DNA from: Trichobilharzia szidati
Taxonomy: Eukaryota; Platyhelminthes; Trematoda; Strigeidida; Schistosomatidae
Reading direction: 5' to 3'
DNA length: 64,000 bases
Assembly (NCBI GenBank): GCA_944472155.2
Contig: OX235271.1
Location: forward strand, 66,322,416 to 66,386,415
Shown: positions 9,997 through 21,229 of the stretch, one piece after another
How the letters are laid out: each line of letters begins with the position of its first letter
Position numbering within the stretch: the first letter of the stretch is position 1
Translations under genes and position numbers: made by a program
The notes under the pieces: model-generated
What the model was told of the DNA's origin: nothing
Databases searched by the model: none
What the model saw: only the letters and a program-made list of their open reading frames with translations

Positions 9997-11179
9997 GCAA
10001 TATTTGATTTTTGAGTAGATTTCCTTCATGATTTGTACAAGCTTGTACATTTATAGTTTACAAACCCAGTGCCCTTGAACAGAAGGATGTGGTCGTCATT
10101 CTGAATCTGACACAGTAATTTGCCTTACGTAACACCTGTTATAAATATTATCACCAACATTTTCTTCAACCTCTTATTATGACTATGAATTCATCTAAAT
10201 CTACCCTTCATCAGTGCCATTATCTTAACCAAATTTAACATTATTATTATTACCACTGCTGTTATTATCAATATTATTCAGTTTACATTTCTTGATACAT
10301 TCAAGTTCTTTCTGTGATAACCAATTGTTTATTTGAGTAATGTAATTGAAACCTAATGTATTATTTTCTTAATTTTAATCTCTCATACTTCCTTCGCATC
10401 ATCTATCCGAACATGACCTGAAAAACATTCACACCCATCGTTTTGCATGACTGACTCAATGTGGTTTGCTTGCTTATCGGTGTTATATCTCCTAATGGGA
10501 TTCTAGTGGCACATATATCCCTCCTTGTATGTAGAACATCCAGTTGATTTGATGAATCCATAAATTGCTGCTCTATCAACCTTTCTTGCTTATTTTAAAT
10601 TTGTATTTAATTTGTATTTTAATTTGTATCTTGAAATAAATGTTTCCGCCTTTTGATTTTATTTGACATTCAGTCCTGTATTAAATTTCTATTCTTATTA
10701 TTATTGAAGATTTAAAAGCACTTCGCTAAGCTATTCAAGTACTTTAAAATACATGCAATCGAATACTAGGTCATCCATGAACTGAAGTCTTTCGAACTAG
10801 TTGGCCTCACGCTGGTTATCTCCTGTCTTTGTGATCACTTAATCATTCTTTTCCAACTGTAATTTCATTGATCTCAACAACTCGATATCACTTAAATACC
10901 TTAACATTGTTAATAACCATTATTCTTCAATGTTATGCTTATTGATAACTGTAAATTCGGATGAGGAAGTTATTGAAATGAATATTCTCTGCTCAAATTT
11001 TCCTCTATTTTGTTTTATCGCGCTTTTCTAACAGGTCTGTGTATAATGGAGCTGAACGTTGCTGAATACTTCACAGTATGATGAGCGCTGATTTCAGGGA
11101 CCATCAGAATTGCAAACTATAACATATTCAACTGGATAATTATTCTTTAATCATTTCCTTGTGTTTTGAGTAAAATATA
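9997..11179. other. Unassigned
   Basis: AT-rich, with ATT-rich runs around 10240-10280. No family motif was found on either strand. Confidence 0.45.
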
Positions 11180-11372
11180 TAGCTTTGACAGCACACCTCC
11201 ATTTCACTTTGTTCTCTGCAGCCCTTTTCAGCTGTTCCAACAGTTACTCATAAGCTGTCATTTTCTTATCGCACGGTCTCAATTTTACCTCCATAGTGAC
11301 GTCCACCTCGTTGTTTCCCACTCATGTTCCACTAGAACGTTTGTCTGATACGTGATGTCAGTCTATGTCCAA
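11180..11372 (-). pseudogene. SR2-like LINE 3'-end fragment
   Basis: Minus-strand remnant. On the plus strand one sees the reverse of the family tail: CACCTCCATTTCACTTTGTT, the CTCTGCAGCCCTTTTCAGCTG stretch, and CCCACTCATGTTCCACTAGA. Similar blocks in the same order lie at 29.8, 57.1 and 62.4 kb. It runs directly into the tRNA-derived SINE that starts near 11375, which probably truncates it. Confidence 0.65.
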
Positions 11373-11374
11373 TA

Positions 11375-11563
11375 TTTACGTCGGTGGCACGTTGGTTAGG
11401 ACTCTCACCAGCCATGTACATGGTCAGGGTTTCGATCTCCTGCCGACGCACACTTGATATAAGTGGTCGGCCTGCAAAATTTGGGCTACGGATATCACAG
11501 GATGAAAATTCCATACCTGTACCAAAAATACGGCGTGTAACTGGGCTATAATCAGAAAATTTT
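11375..11563 (+). mobile_element. tRNA-derived SINE, family 2
   Basis: Second copy of the element at 4856. The head has A box TGGCACGTTGGTTAGG and B box GGTTTCGATCTCC, ends CCGACGCAC, and is followed by GTGGTCGGCCTGC, AAATTTGGGCTACGGATATC, ATTCCATACC and a CTATAATCAGAAAA tail. The shared body beyond the tRNA-like head proves that this is a dispersed element. Confidence 0.85.
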
Positions 11564-14370
11564 TTCCAAATATTTTTTGGGCAATAGGTTGTTGGTTGGC
11601 CTGTCACTATAGTTCCTTCTTGTTTATTCTTGTAGCTCATCAATTTGAACTTCAGTATTGAATTAAGTCAACTATTGATGGCAGTTTTCTGCAGGTTACT
11701 AAAAAATGAATTTCGCTCAGCTTTCTATGCGGCGCGAAATCCCGAAAGGTTTGTTTGATATAGCATAGTGTTATATCAAATACATTTATCCAGTATAGGC
11801 CTAAGGTGAGGGCTAAATACAAGTAAAACTGTAACGGAATAAGAGTTTAGGGAATCACACGTAAAAGATCTAAATACAATATTGATCCCCTTTTGGATTT
11901 TCCAACTAGCATCGCAATTATTTTCATCTTTCTTCGCAGGCTACATATAATTGTACTGACGTTCGCATATCATCTGTTGGATTGATCTTCTCGTGAAATC
12001 TTGTGTAATCCTCAATTTAAATGCTTCTCTTTAGGATTAAATGATGACATTGATAATGCGTTGCTTCAAAATTGAGATTTTCTTTGGGTGAATCAGGATC
12101 ATGCTGACTTTGCACTGTCTGAGGGAAATGTTTCCTGCGTGGTTGTTCCTGACCGAAGTTAGATCTCACCTTGTTGGAAATATTCTTCTGAATTCTCAGG
12201 TACTTCTTTTCGTGATTAATTTGGTTAAATAATTTTGTTCTACAGTACTTATTTTGTACCCGAGGACCAATTTCATGTGTATAGCTGCCTGATATCATTT
12301 CTGAGGTAATTTTGATTTTTGATATGCTATTACTGTTAAACAGTACCTCAGATTTTGTGGCAAATCACTTCCTTTTTGCTGTCGTTGCAGCATTTTGTGA
12401 ATGTGAGTGTTTCAAGGAAGTTTTGGTCAAGTATGCAAAAGGACGTTAAGATTGCTTTCACAAGTTTAGTCCACAAAACTTCAGTTCTGGTAGTCATAGA
12501 AACTGCAAAAACTGCCAGTTCAAAGTGCACTCTATGGTTTTAGCTTATTCTATGTCTATGGGTAAGTTCATTTTCTCTTTACTTATCAGAAGAATATGTG
12601 TTATAGTTTCTTTTCTGCTTTAAAAGCACAAACAGAAATTTAAATAGTTATTGATATTTCAGACACCGAGTAGACGTTCAAGAAACATCACACGTTAGCC
12701 TATCGGGTGGAACAGTGATGGTGAGCGACAGGTTCAGCTTAGTTCCAACGATGGTGCGAAAAAGATCACGTGGATAGGAAATGAAAACTTCTTAGCAGCT
12801 GTGAAGCTTAATGAAGGTGACACCAAAGAAACGAATGCAGTGCAGATATGTCGCTCAATCTTAATTTTTAACTTATAACGCAAGGAATGAATAAATAAAT
12901 AATGCTTCGGTCTCATTGGTTCCTCAAACTTTAATGGCTTCAATGAATAAAGCAACTAGGTAATCACTGACAAAGAAACTTTTCCCTTTTGTCATAAAGT
13001 GTAATTTTGTAAAATCTATCACTGTTTGAGTTCCTGTCAAGATTACCTTATTGATTTGTTCTATATGACTCTGAAGAAAGTTGTGAACGTCGATTTCGGC
13101 AGACTAGTGATGGTGGCCTGTCTAAATCGCTAAGCTACCTAAATATCCATCTTGCATACCGCACTGACTTCCTTCCATTTCCTGTTGTTTTATTCATCGA
13201 AATATGTCTCCGAGAATCAGAGTGTATACATGCACTTTTTCTAGTAACTTTCAGCCCACTCTATTACATTTCTTGAAAGGAAATACAGGACAAACATCAT
13301 AGAAGTTCAGACATTACTCTAGATAGAAAAGCATTGCATCACATGATTCACAGGGGATTATTACTTCACCTGAGGTCTACATGTTTTGCGATAAAATTAA
13401 CCCGGAATTCCTTACTGTGTGTCTATGGGTGGGTGGGTGTCAGCATACTGTCCAGAATAAAGCTGTTATGACTACTAGCATTTTTCACATTTGAAAAGAA
13501 AACTGGAAAAAATATAGGGAATAGTTGGCCGTCGCAAATGGATTTCACTTGTTCTTTTTACCATATTTTATACAAATGCTGAATGAAATATTAATTGAAC
13601 AAAGTAGGAGTAAAGATTATCACCTCTGAATTTTCAGATTTACGAAAGAAAAGAAAATCTTAATTCCAGAACATCACTTCAATATTGGAGAGGAAAGAGA
13701 TAAAATTGTGTGTACAGTAAAATTGTTACAATGTAGTGATTCTTTTCTTTTTTTGAAAAAGATCTTACGCAGAACAAAGAGAGTGATATATTATCAGGAG
13801 TATACTGTCCGTGTATTGTATTCGATAATATTTACTCAAATATTTCTCGTATACAATAAAATTGCTAAAATATATTTTAAAATATCGTAAAATAACAATT
13901 CTATTTTGGAAAGAATCTCATGTTTATTCCTTTATATTCTCAGCTGAACGCTGGTCTTCATGCTTGATCTTTGGAGCTGAAGTTGTAGTCGTTTTATTTC
14001 CATAGAGTGGGGTTGCTAACCTCACGCCAAACCTTCTATCTTTATCACATTCGTAATCGACTAAGCGTAGTGTAGGAGTGCATCGTCCGAAGATGCAGCC
14101 TTGGATTACTTGCGTGGTTGGCAAGTGTTCTAATACTAAACCATGTAGACATTAGGCCCAGGATTAGATGGTACAAATCGTGAAATCATTTTGTCTCTAT
14201 AATTATTTATTTACTTATCGGAATATAATCTAAGATGTAAATTAGGGAGGGAAAATTATTTTATAGAAAACTATATCCCATGAATTCGAAGTATGAAATT
14301 TAAGGTTTCACAGCTGATTTATTGAATTGTAGTTAGCAGTGGAATCTGGAATACGCAAGGAATGTTGGTC
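11564..14370. other. Mostly unassigned
   Basis: At about 11765-11800 a stretch (GTGTTATATCAAAT then ATTTATC) resembles the PLE terminal sequence at 40.04 kb and may be a short fragment of it. At 13975-14045 a minus-strand block (GGGGTTGCTAACC region) resembles sequences at 25.8, 37.55, 43.5 and 49.1 kb, probably the upstream part of an RTE-type LINE. Otherwise no gene is recognised. Open frames such as that at 12017-12298 carry no motif. Confidence 0.4.
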
Positions 14371-14742
14371 GTGCTTATGGTTTTTTTGATTTGACACTAG
14401 TAACTAGTGTGATGCATCTAGTCCTCTCTTTGGTGCAGACTGAATTCTGTGAGTCAGGTTGTAATGTGACCACCATTCTAGGTAGCTCGCCATCACGGTG
14501 TACATTGTTTGTGATGATATTAGATGGTTGGAGGCAATCGGCAGGAAGCCTTGCTTGAAACAGGTTTCGTGCTAGTTGGCACTCGTCAGCAAGGCGTATC
14601 TGCAACCTTGAAGGAACTCATGCCCCTTCTGTTCCTTCAAGGTTGCAGATACGCCTTGCTGACGAGTGCCAACTAGCACGAAACCTGTTTCAAGCAAGGC
14701 TTCCTCCCGATTGCCTCCAACCATCTAATGTGCTTATGGTTT
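14371..14742. mobile_element. Fold-back tRNA-SINE insertion with target duplication
   Basis: A 13-bp direct repeat, GTGCTTATGGTTT, lies at 14371-14383 and 14730-14742. The insert begins with the SINE block ending in CATCACGGTGTACATTG, continues into the ATTAGATGGTTGGAGGCAAT block, and then turns back on itself. Arms of 99 bp (14519-14617 and 14631-14729) are reverse complements with a single visible mismatch and a 13-nt spacer. The tRNA-like head present in the 4.2 kb copy is absent. The junction order shows one unit end joined to another unit start. Confidence 0.9.
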
Positions 14743-15604
14743 GCTGTATAAATATACTCTTTAACACCCTTCGTTTTAAATTTATTGAGAAGAACGCCAT
14801 CTAAGCCCAAAAACTGATTTCAGTGCTATTTACAGTTTGAATTATTTGTTACAAGGTAAAACCTAAAGACACGAAGAGTGTTAGGTTTCGTATTTGTGTA
14901 TGAGGAAAACGAGAGTGATTCGTCAAAGTAACCCTGAAGTCAGTGTAAAGCAAAAGCTCCTTCAGCCTCCCATTCTACCATAGTCCTAATTTCTTTCCTG
15001 ATAGTTAACGCACTACTAACACTCTAATAGCTTTTTTACACATTGTATTAATTTTTTCCCACCCTGTCAATGTGTCAGGTGAACATAGAGCAATCCATTT
15101 CTCACTCAACAACAATGTTAACCTTACTGGATTCCAAACATATTCTTCCATTGTGTCACCGACTACTGTGTAATTTTTTAAAATTTTATTTTAGAAAGCG
15201 CTTCTGAGTATTTATATCAACTGTCACTCCTCTGTTACTCAATATCACTACTATACGGTTTTGGTAAATGCAGTTAAGACTGTACAGCCTCTGAAGTTGT
15301 TTACCTTGGCAAACAAAATTCTCTGCGCTGAGTTGTCTTTTATTTTGTACAATTCTTGGAAAAGCACTAGTATTATATTTATTTATTTATTTGTTTCCAA
15401 ACAAAAATAATAATTATACGGGATGGAATTTTCAGTGTTTTAACATGAATGCGACAATTTAGCTGTTTTTATAAATGTATAAATAAGTAATAAGGTAAAA
15501 ATAATAAAACCAAAAACACTGAAAGTTGGTAGAATATAACAGACAGTAAAATATACACATAATAACAATTCTTGTTACATTATAATTATCCAGACCGTAT
15601 ACGT
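14743..15604. other. Unassigned
   Basis: AT-rich, with a (TATT)n run near 15378-15393. No gene or repeat signature was recognised. Confidence 0.45.
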
Positions 15605-15958
15605 TACAAATTTCTTAGAATAATCTGAGCGCCGAGTCAGACTGCATGCATCATTGTGAATTATTTAAAATAGTCCCAGTGTGTTTAAGAAAAATCAGTC
15701 CTTTTCTGGACGTTTCGCTTTGAAAGCCACAGCTTCTTTAGCAGAATTATTCACATTTCACTAAACATCAAATGTATATTCAAGAAAATTACGCAAAATG
15801 AAGTGAATTCCCCTGAAGGTCAATTGTTGGCAGGCGTTTGTACCAACAGAAAAATGTGAATATTCACCAAATATTTCTTCTGAAGCGAAGCGTTCAGAAA
15901 AATGTTGTTTTGATCTTTTTCTCAAATATGCTGGGATTATTTTAGACAATCAATAATC
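15605..15958. mobile_element. PLE terminal-repeat fold-back without coding sequence
   Basis: The left part (15605-15870) is the minus-strand terminal repeat of the PLE family seen at 21.2-21.5 kb: GCCGAGTCAGACTG, GTGTTTAAGAAAA, GGACGTTTCGCTTTG, then AAGGTCAATTGTTGGCAGGC. The right part (15876-15958) is the same end in plus orientation (GAAGCGAAGCGTTCAGAAAAA, TGCTGGGATTATTTTA). No coding sequence lies between, so it is a palindromic end-only copy. The stem-loop motif lies at 15709-15745. Confidence 0.75.
15709..15745 (-). ncRNA. Hammerhead-like PLE terminal stem-loop
   Basis: Minus-strand order: CTAAAGA, one extra A, stem GCTGTG against CAAAGC with one mismatch, then GAAACGT. Compared with the hammerhead core CUGANGA, G5 is A. 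It is homologous to the motifs at 21.3 and 24.6 kb. Confidence 0.5.
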
Positions 15959-16384
15959 ATCGTTCTAATTTTCTGTTTATTTATTGACTTCAATAGTTTA
16001 TGAGCTCTTTTCTGACGTGTGACTCTTCATACATAACCCGTGCTGAAAATGGTATGGTAGGAATTTTACACTCAGTTGTACGAATATAAATTCTTATGAA
16101 ATTTCTTCTGGTTTCAGCCAAGGAGAAACATGTGAAAATTTGAGAATAAAGGGGATTTTTTGTATCAAACAAGAAAACTTTAGCTAAGTGCTTGCAAAAG
16201 CGTATATCCCTATCGACAACAATGTCATTTAGTTGAGTCAAACATATCCCGCTAACCCTACTTACAACCTTCAAAGTTCTACAAAAAAGGGGGGATGATA
16301 AGGAAGAATGGGTACAATACATAAAATAGTAAACTGCGAGAGAAGCTGTTGAGTTATGCCAGAAAGTCTCATATTTTTGTACAA
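15959..16384. other. Unassigned, beside a PLE tail
   Basis: A minus-strand open frame of 110 codons (15990-16322) lies here but shows no motif I can name. It could be the 3' untranslated part of the adjacent minus-strand PLE read in a chance frame. Confidence 0.4.
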
Positions 16385-17035
16385 AGGGGGGTATTGTAAC
16401 CAGGTCAAATTCTGTTTTAGTCCATCATTTCTATTCAGAGAATTTGAATTCCATTTGATATGAAGTGCTTCTGATATTACACGTTCTTTATGATTTCTGA
16501 AATTTTTCTAGATTATTTCAATATTTTTCATCTCGAGAAATTTGTCTTCTCAATGCCTTATTCAAATTTGTCAAGCGGATTAATTGTTTTAATATTTCAA
16601 TATTGTCAAAATCAATTATGTGGGCTTATTCCATAGCGTGTAGAACTATGGCTGATGATTTTTCAAGTTTTTCTAGTTCAACTGGATTTCTCCGTGGCCA
16701 AACAGATGCACTACGGTGTTCATTTCTTCTAATTTTGATTTCTCGCATTCCAAGGATTTGATTTTATAGACACAATTAGATAGAGAATCTCTATGGGTTT
16801 GGTCTTTTATATGGACAAGGCTGCTTCGCGGTGTGTCTGATGTTTTGAAGAAAACTCTAATGTTGAGCTTATTGAGTACTCCACCGATATCGTCTGACGT
16901 CTCTGCTCTATATGGAGTGACAACTGTTTAGGTCCATTTTTTCGGAATATGTTTTCGATCACATTTAATGTCATTGTTGATTTTGTTGATTAAGTTCCTT
17001 GGGTAGTTATTTTGCAGGACAAATACAAAAATTCT
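16385..17035 (-). pseudogene. PLE GIY-YIG endonuclease region, broken
   Basis: The minus strand gives, with frameshifts, NYPRNLINKINNDIKCDRK (thumb/linker), then the endonuclease start SNCVYKIKSLEC (GIY-YIG N-terminal block C-V-Y-K-I), then LEKSSAIVLHAME, a stop, and AHIIDFDNIEILK, the C-terminal block also found at 23.1 kb (IDFDNVIILG) and 24.3 kb. The YIG half of the active site is disrupted. No reverse transcriptase core is present here. This is a different PLE lineage from the one at 19.4 kb. Confidence 0.75.
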
Positions 17036-18234
17036 TGAAACTAGAAGAAAAGAAACAAGTAAAGAATATCTCAACAAATGATATGAAAGATATTAGAGCC
17101 ATACGCAACATATCAGACAAGATAATAACCGGAAATGCAATCTCATTACTCATAACTGTGTGAATTGATACATATTTCACTACTACGTCAATGACTTGTG
17201 TTAAAAGGTGTACAGTGGAAACAAAACCTAATCATCTCATTGAGCGCGACAATCGAATCATATAACAAACATAAATAACCCCGGAAAAAAAGAAAATGTC
17301 CAATAAGACGACTACAAATAGCCCGAAGACATAAACGTAATAGGGGTTTAGGAACTTTTTACTGGAAGGTAAATCAGTAAATAAATTTCCGTAATATCAT
17401 CTGCAAGACTGATAATGTGATATAATAATTTTTACAAACATAGTTCTCTTATATGTCACTGAAACTGAAACGAGTACTCAAAAGTTTAGACTCTGTAGAT
17501 GTAACCAGCAAGACATTTATTTTTCACATGTAGTAAGTTGTATATAGCGATTTCAATTTGGAAAGTTTCACCACCAAAGCAACACAGATGAGAAACCGAA
17601 ACTTCATTTACTTTTATTGCATTTCATACCAAATGTACTAAGAATTGGCTGCATCAACTTGTATAATAGTTGAACATACTTTGTCGGTTAGTGTGATGTG
17701 CATATCTCAGATGCTTAGCAGCTCTTTTTAGACTTTCCTCATTACAAGTTTACATATATTATTAGGGAACCAACTAGGTAAATTATGGTCTGACTTAGTC
17801 TACCAAAAATTCGTATAGTGAAAATTGACGTTCAAAGAAATTTCCGACATTTACTTGTCTGTAAAAGAATGAAAAATGAGTACAGTTTACTTATCTGAAG
17901 ATTGTACCCTCCGACATTGTTTCTTAATTATATTCAAGAGTTGTTTTATAGGGAGTTGATATTAGTTAGAGAATCATCATGTTTATACTGTTTAATGACT
18001 GACGTAAGCTTCTAATTAAAGTCTTTATTTACTATTCCAAATTTATGTCTTTTTTATAGACAGTCATAAAATTCCTGTTCCATGCTTTCTTTTTTTTTCA
18101 TTTGCATTTTGACGACGTGATCAGCTTAAGTAAGAAAATATGGTCGAACCAGTTGAATTATGCTTTAAATATTTTAAATTTGTACCATGATATAATATAA
18201 GTGTATTATCTTGAGCGATAAATTATGCCCGACA
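17036..18234. other. Unassigned
   Basis: AT-rich sequence with no recognised signature. Confidence 0.45.
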
Positions 18235-18475
18235 TGTCATCAACCAATAAAACTCTCTACAGGATTTCATCATGAACTGACATCAGTTAGGGAAATATTG
18301 GAAAAACTTGGAGTACTGGACAACTGTTGCGTCAGCCTAGTTTGGGACTATTCAGCAGTACGAACTCACCAAGGTTCAAACCCAGAACGTTTTGGTTGCG
18401 AGATTATCTTGTAGACCATAAAGCCACTGAGATCAGATCCAAAGGCCCATAAATCCCAACATCTACCAATTCACG
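18235..18475 (-). mobile_element. Hammerhead-bearing SINE (Sm-alpha-like)
   Basis: A nearly full-length minus-strand copy. In sense order it has A-box-like CTCAGTGGCTTTATGGTC, B box GGGTTTGAACC (about 18380-18390), the hammerhead-like core (18311-18361), the downstream stretch ending GATGTCAGTTCATGATG, and the tail AAATCCTG with an ATTGGTTG relic. A plus-strand fragment of the same family lies at 18519-18632, giving an inverted pair. Confidence 0.8.
18311..18361 (-). ncRNA. Degenerate hammerhead ribozyme
   Basis: Stem I GTACTG pairs perfectly with CAGTAC. The core is CTGAATA (C3 kept, G8 changed to T), the stem II arms are GTCC and GGCTGAC (3 nt inserted), then GCAAC in place of GAAAC, and triplet GTC. 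One of the copies here with stem I intact, but the catalytic box is broken. Confidence 0.7.
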
Positions 18476-18518
18476 ACATAGCACGACCACTAGGCAGGGT
18501 GGTGGGTGAATATTGACC

Positions 18519-18632
18519 AAGAGTAACAAACCGAAATGCAAAAACTGTCGAGTGCTCCCAGGTTTTCCACTGGTTCTCTAAACCATGTCAGTTCATGATG
18601 AAATCCTGTAACCAATCAGTCAAATCCCTACA
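18519..18632 (+). repeat. Hammerhead-SINE 3' fragment
   Basis: The plus-strand end of the family: GAGTGCTCCCAGGTTTTCC, GGTTCTCTAAACC, GTCAGTTCATGATGAAATCC, TGTAACCAATCAGTCAAATCC. It lacks the promoter and the ribozyme core. The orientation is opposite to the neighbour at 18235-18475. Confidence 0.75.
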
Positions 18633-19419
18633 AAAGAATAGTTGAAAATAAAACTGTATTTGGAACCAAAAAGAATTATCCTGTAACTTATTTATACTCT
18701 ACTGCATTGCTCACCATTTTGCGTTGTTGTATGACATCTATTAAGATGCTGTGTAAGGAGACATATGGAGATCCATGTAGATTGATCGGGATACTAAGAA
18801 CAAAATGGTATGACAATATAGACAGTAGAATGACATGATTAGCTGGGAACCCTTGATTTCCAACAATAATGTTTATTGACGAGATAGGAGTGACCTAAAT
18901 GCCAAACCGTCGCTTCTTCAGCTGAAGCTGAGCTCATTGGAGGTGTTCTTCGTATAACTCAATTCAGGGAGCTTAATCACTTCACATCACAGCAATTCCG
19001 GATACTTACTCGAGTCAGCTGCTAAAACTCGAATCAAAATGCGTTATTTACAAATAACAAAGACCTTATTATGGTTTCCTTTGGATGCACCCTGCTTCCG
19101 TAACGTCGGCAATTATTTTGGCTCCAAACAAGCGAAACAGCATCCTGATGCATACATAGCTTCAACTCAATTACTAAACACAACTTTTGAACCTTAGTGT
19201 TTCCTAACCGTTCGCATGGATGAGCAGCACGCGGCGTCCTCCAAGTTTGCTTTCTATGTTGAATGCCGTTTATAGTTTCATGATGATAACATATTGTGAA
19301 TTTAGTTTTCGAAAGAAACCAGGATGGATTATTACTTCAAACTGTTATCTGATAATGACAGATTCAACTCAGCAGGGTGAATTCTAATTCCAATGAATCA
19401 AAACAGTGTACTTGTGATA
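18633..19419. other. Unassigned
   Basis: No recognised coding or repeat signature; ordinary AT-rich sequence up to the target repeat at 19420. Confidence 0.4.
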
Positions 19420-20874
19420 AAGTTTAAGTGATGGAAAATTCCCATTGTAACATATAGAAAATCAAAAGAAATGATTCAGAGAAGAGACTCTTATCGACGA
19501 ATTTACAGAGAACGAGTCTATCATTCATTTCCTCGATGTGAACTTATCAAGGAGGACCTATAGGACTCTGAAGAGATCGATTTATCGTAAGCTGTCTTGG
19601 AATGGTCAACTGACAAATTTCTACAGCTGGGTACCCATTGGTAGAAAACGAAACCTGGTCCGGTTGCTTGCCACTCGTATTCGGCGCATATGTAGCCCTG
19701 ATACTGTGGAAGATGAGTTATACATCTTGAGGAAAATCCTAATAGAAAATGGATTTCCACCACGTTTCACAGATAAGAATATACATTAAAACCCTAAAAA
19801 AGTGACTTATCAACCGTACCCAAGAAAATACTTTGTATGAGCTTAGCTTCTAATATCATGAAACGAAGGATATCACAGTCCCTGAAAAGAACATTCCCTG
19901 CTGCATCTCTGAGAATAGCCTTTACTAGTCGACCATTACTGTTCAATAATCTGAAGGACAAGATCCCGCTGCTGACCAACTCTATGTGTGTGTATCGATT
20001 CACCTGCTCGTGTGGAGCTAGATATATCGGTCGTTCGACTCGAGTTTTGTCCAAGAGGGTGCAAAAACACTATCCTACATGGTTACGAGAAGGTGGAAGT
20101 GGAGCAATAAGAAGCGCGATCATTGAACGTCTGGTCGATAATGATCACCCTATCTCTATAGCCTCCGCCTTTAAAGTCATCTACAAGGCGAAGAGTAATT
20201 TACTCAAATCCCTACATACCCGACTCATCTGTATTGCTGAAGCTTTGGCTATCGAAACAGAAAAGCCAGATCTCTGTGTACAGAAAAAGTTCGTTCAACC
20301 CCTTCCTGGTCTTAATCCCTCTATGCTAAAGTATGATAATCCCCAATCATATTTTGGCTCTACCAATTTTTCATTTTTGTCCATTCAGTTTGTATACTCT
20401 TCCTTTATTATGTCAATTGTTACTATTACTACTCTCACTTTTTACTGTCCCCAGTATTATTTCACTTGTTCCACTTGTCATTGTAAATCAATTCCTTTTT
20501 ACCACGTTAAATTCTATGCTATCAAATTTCACATAATATTACGTAACTTTTTATTTTATTCGATTTGTCTACTAATCTTGTCATTGCACACCTTTTTCGA
20601 ATTCTATCCATCCTATGAATTATTCTATATATGACATTGATTTGCTTTGCCACTTGACATTTAACTACGACTATAATCACAAACATTTTAGTTTTAATTG
20701 CATTTCATACCACTATTATTATTATTTTATGCATTCACACCTATGATTTAATTCCCTCGCCGGATATAACTTCTTAAAAACCATATAATACACGATTGTA
20801 CAGCTTGATGATAAATTCGTTGAAAAGAGTCTCTTCGCTGAATCATTTGTTTTGATTTTCTAGAAGTTTAAGTG
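19420..20874 (+). mobile_element. 5'-truncated Penelope-like element with target duplication
   Basis: A perfect 11-bp repeat AAGTTTAAGTG lies at 19420-19430 and 20864-20874. The insert starts with the 24-nt end ATGGAAAATTCCCATTG (19431-19454), then about 50 nt inverted relative to the 3' end (19455-19506 against 20803-20863). The coding part follows (19501-20323): the last part of the reverse transcriptase and a GIY-YIG endonuclease. The 3' untranslated region is the one that forms both arms of the 8.7-10.0 kb insertion. The hammerhead-like motif is at 20803-20830. Confidence 0.9.
19501..20323 (+). pseudogene. PLE reverse transcriptase thumb and GIY-YIG endonuclease
   Basis: The frame from about 19501 gives IIHFLDVNLSRRTYRTLKRS, SIYRKLSWNGQ and the thumb region VPIGRKRNLVRLLATRIRRI, ending at 19789. 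After one frameshift near 19790 the next frame runs on to about 20323: CVYRFTCSCGARYIGRSTRV is the GIY-YIG active-site block (Y-R-F plus Y-I-G-R), followed by KRVQKHYPTWL, IIERLVDNDHPISIASAFKV and EKPDLCVQKKFVQ. The RT palm with its catalytic aspartates is missing, so it could not copy itself, yet the endonuclease half is intact from 19837. The open frame continues by chance to 20634 through the untranslated tail. Confidence 0.9.
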
Positions 20875-21189
20875 GTCATACAGAATCGTCTGCAACGCCT
20901 ATTGTCTTCAGAATCTATATATTTCAATGGATTTGTTCAAAATAACCAGCTAAACCTGAAGTGATACATCATGCTAAAATATCTTCAATAAAAAATTTAT
21001 CGATTTTTATCCAATCAGTTATGCAACTGGTTGCGAGAATCGAAGCTTAATAAAAGTACTTTACAAGTTGACTATCTTATCTGAAAAAATTCACCGTAAC
21101 AAACGATGATTTCTCTTCAAAGCGAGGAATCACAAATAACACCGTGCAAATTGCTGATATTCCTAGGATAAAATACAGTATACGTTTTC
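20875..21189. other. Unassigned spacer between PLEs
   Basis: No recognised signature; AT-rich. Confidence 0.4.
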
Positions 21190-21229
21190 CAGAGCGTAGG
21201 TGGTGCGAACTTCCTGTCAAGTCAGATTG

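Noticed and set aside
15990..16322. 110-codon minus-strand frame as a gene
   Set aside because: No family motif, no neighbouring exon signals, and it lies beside a PLE tail; a frame this long can occur by chance.
19837..20634. 265-codon open frame as a host gene
   Set aside because: It is the PLE endonuclease half reading past the true C-terminus (about 20323) into the 3' untranslated region. The hydrophobic end is chance translation of AT-rich sequence.
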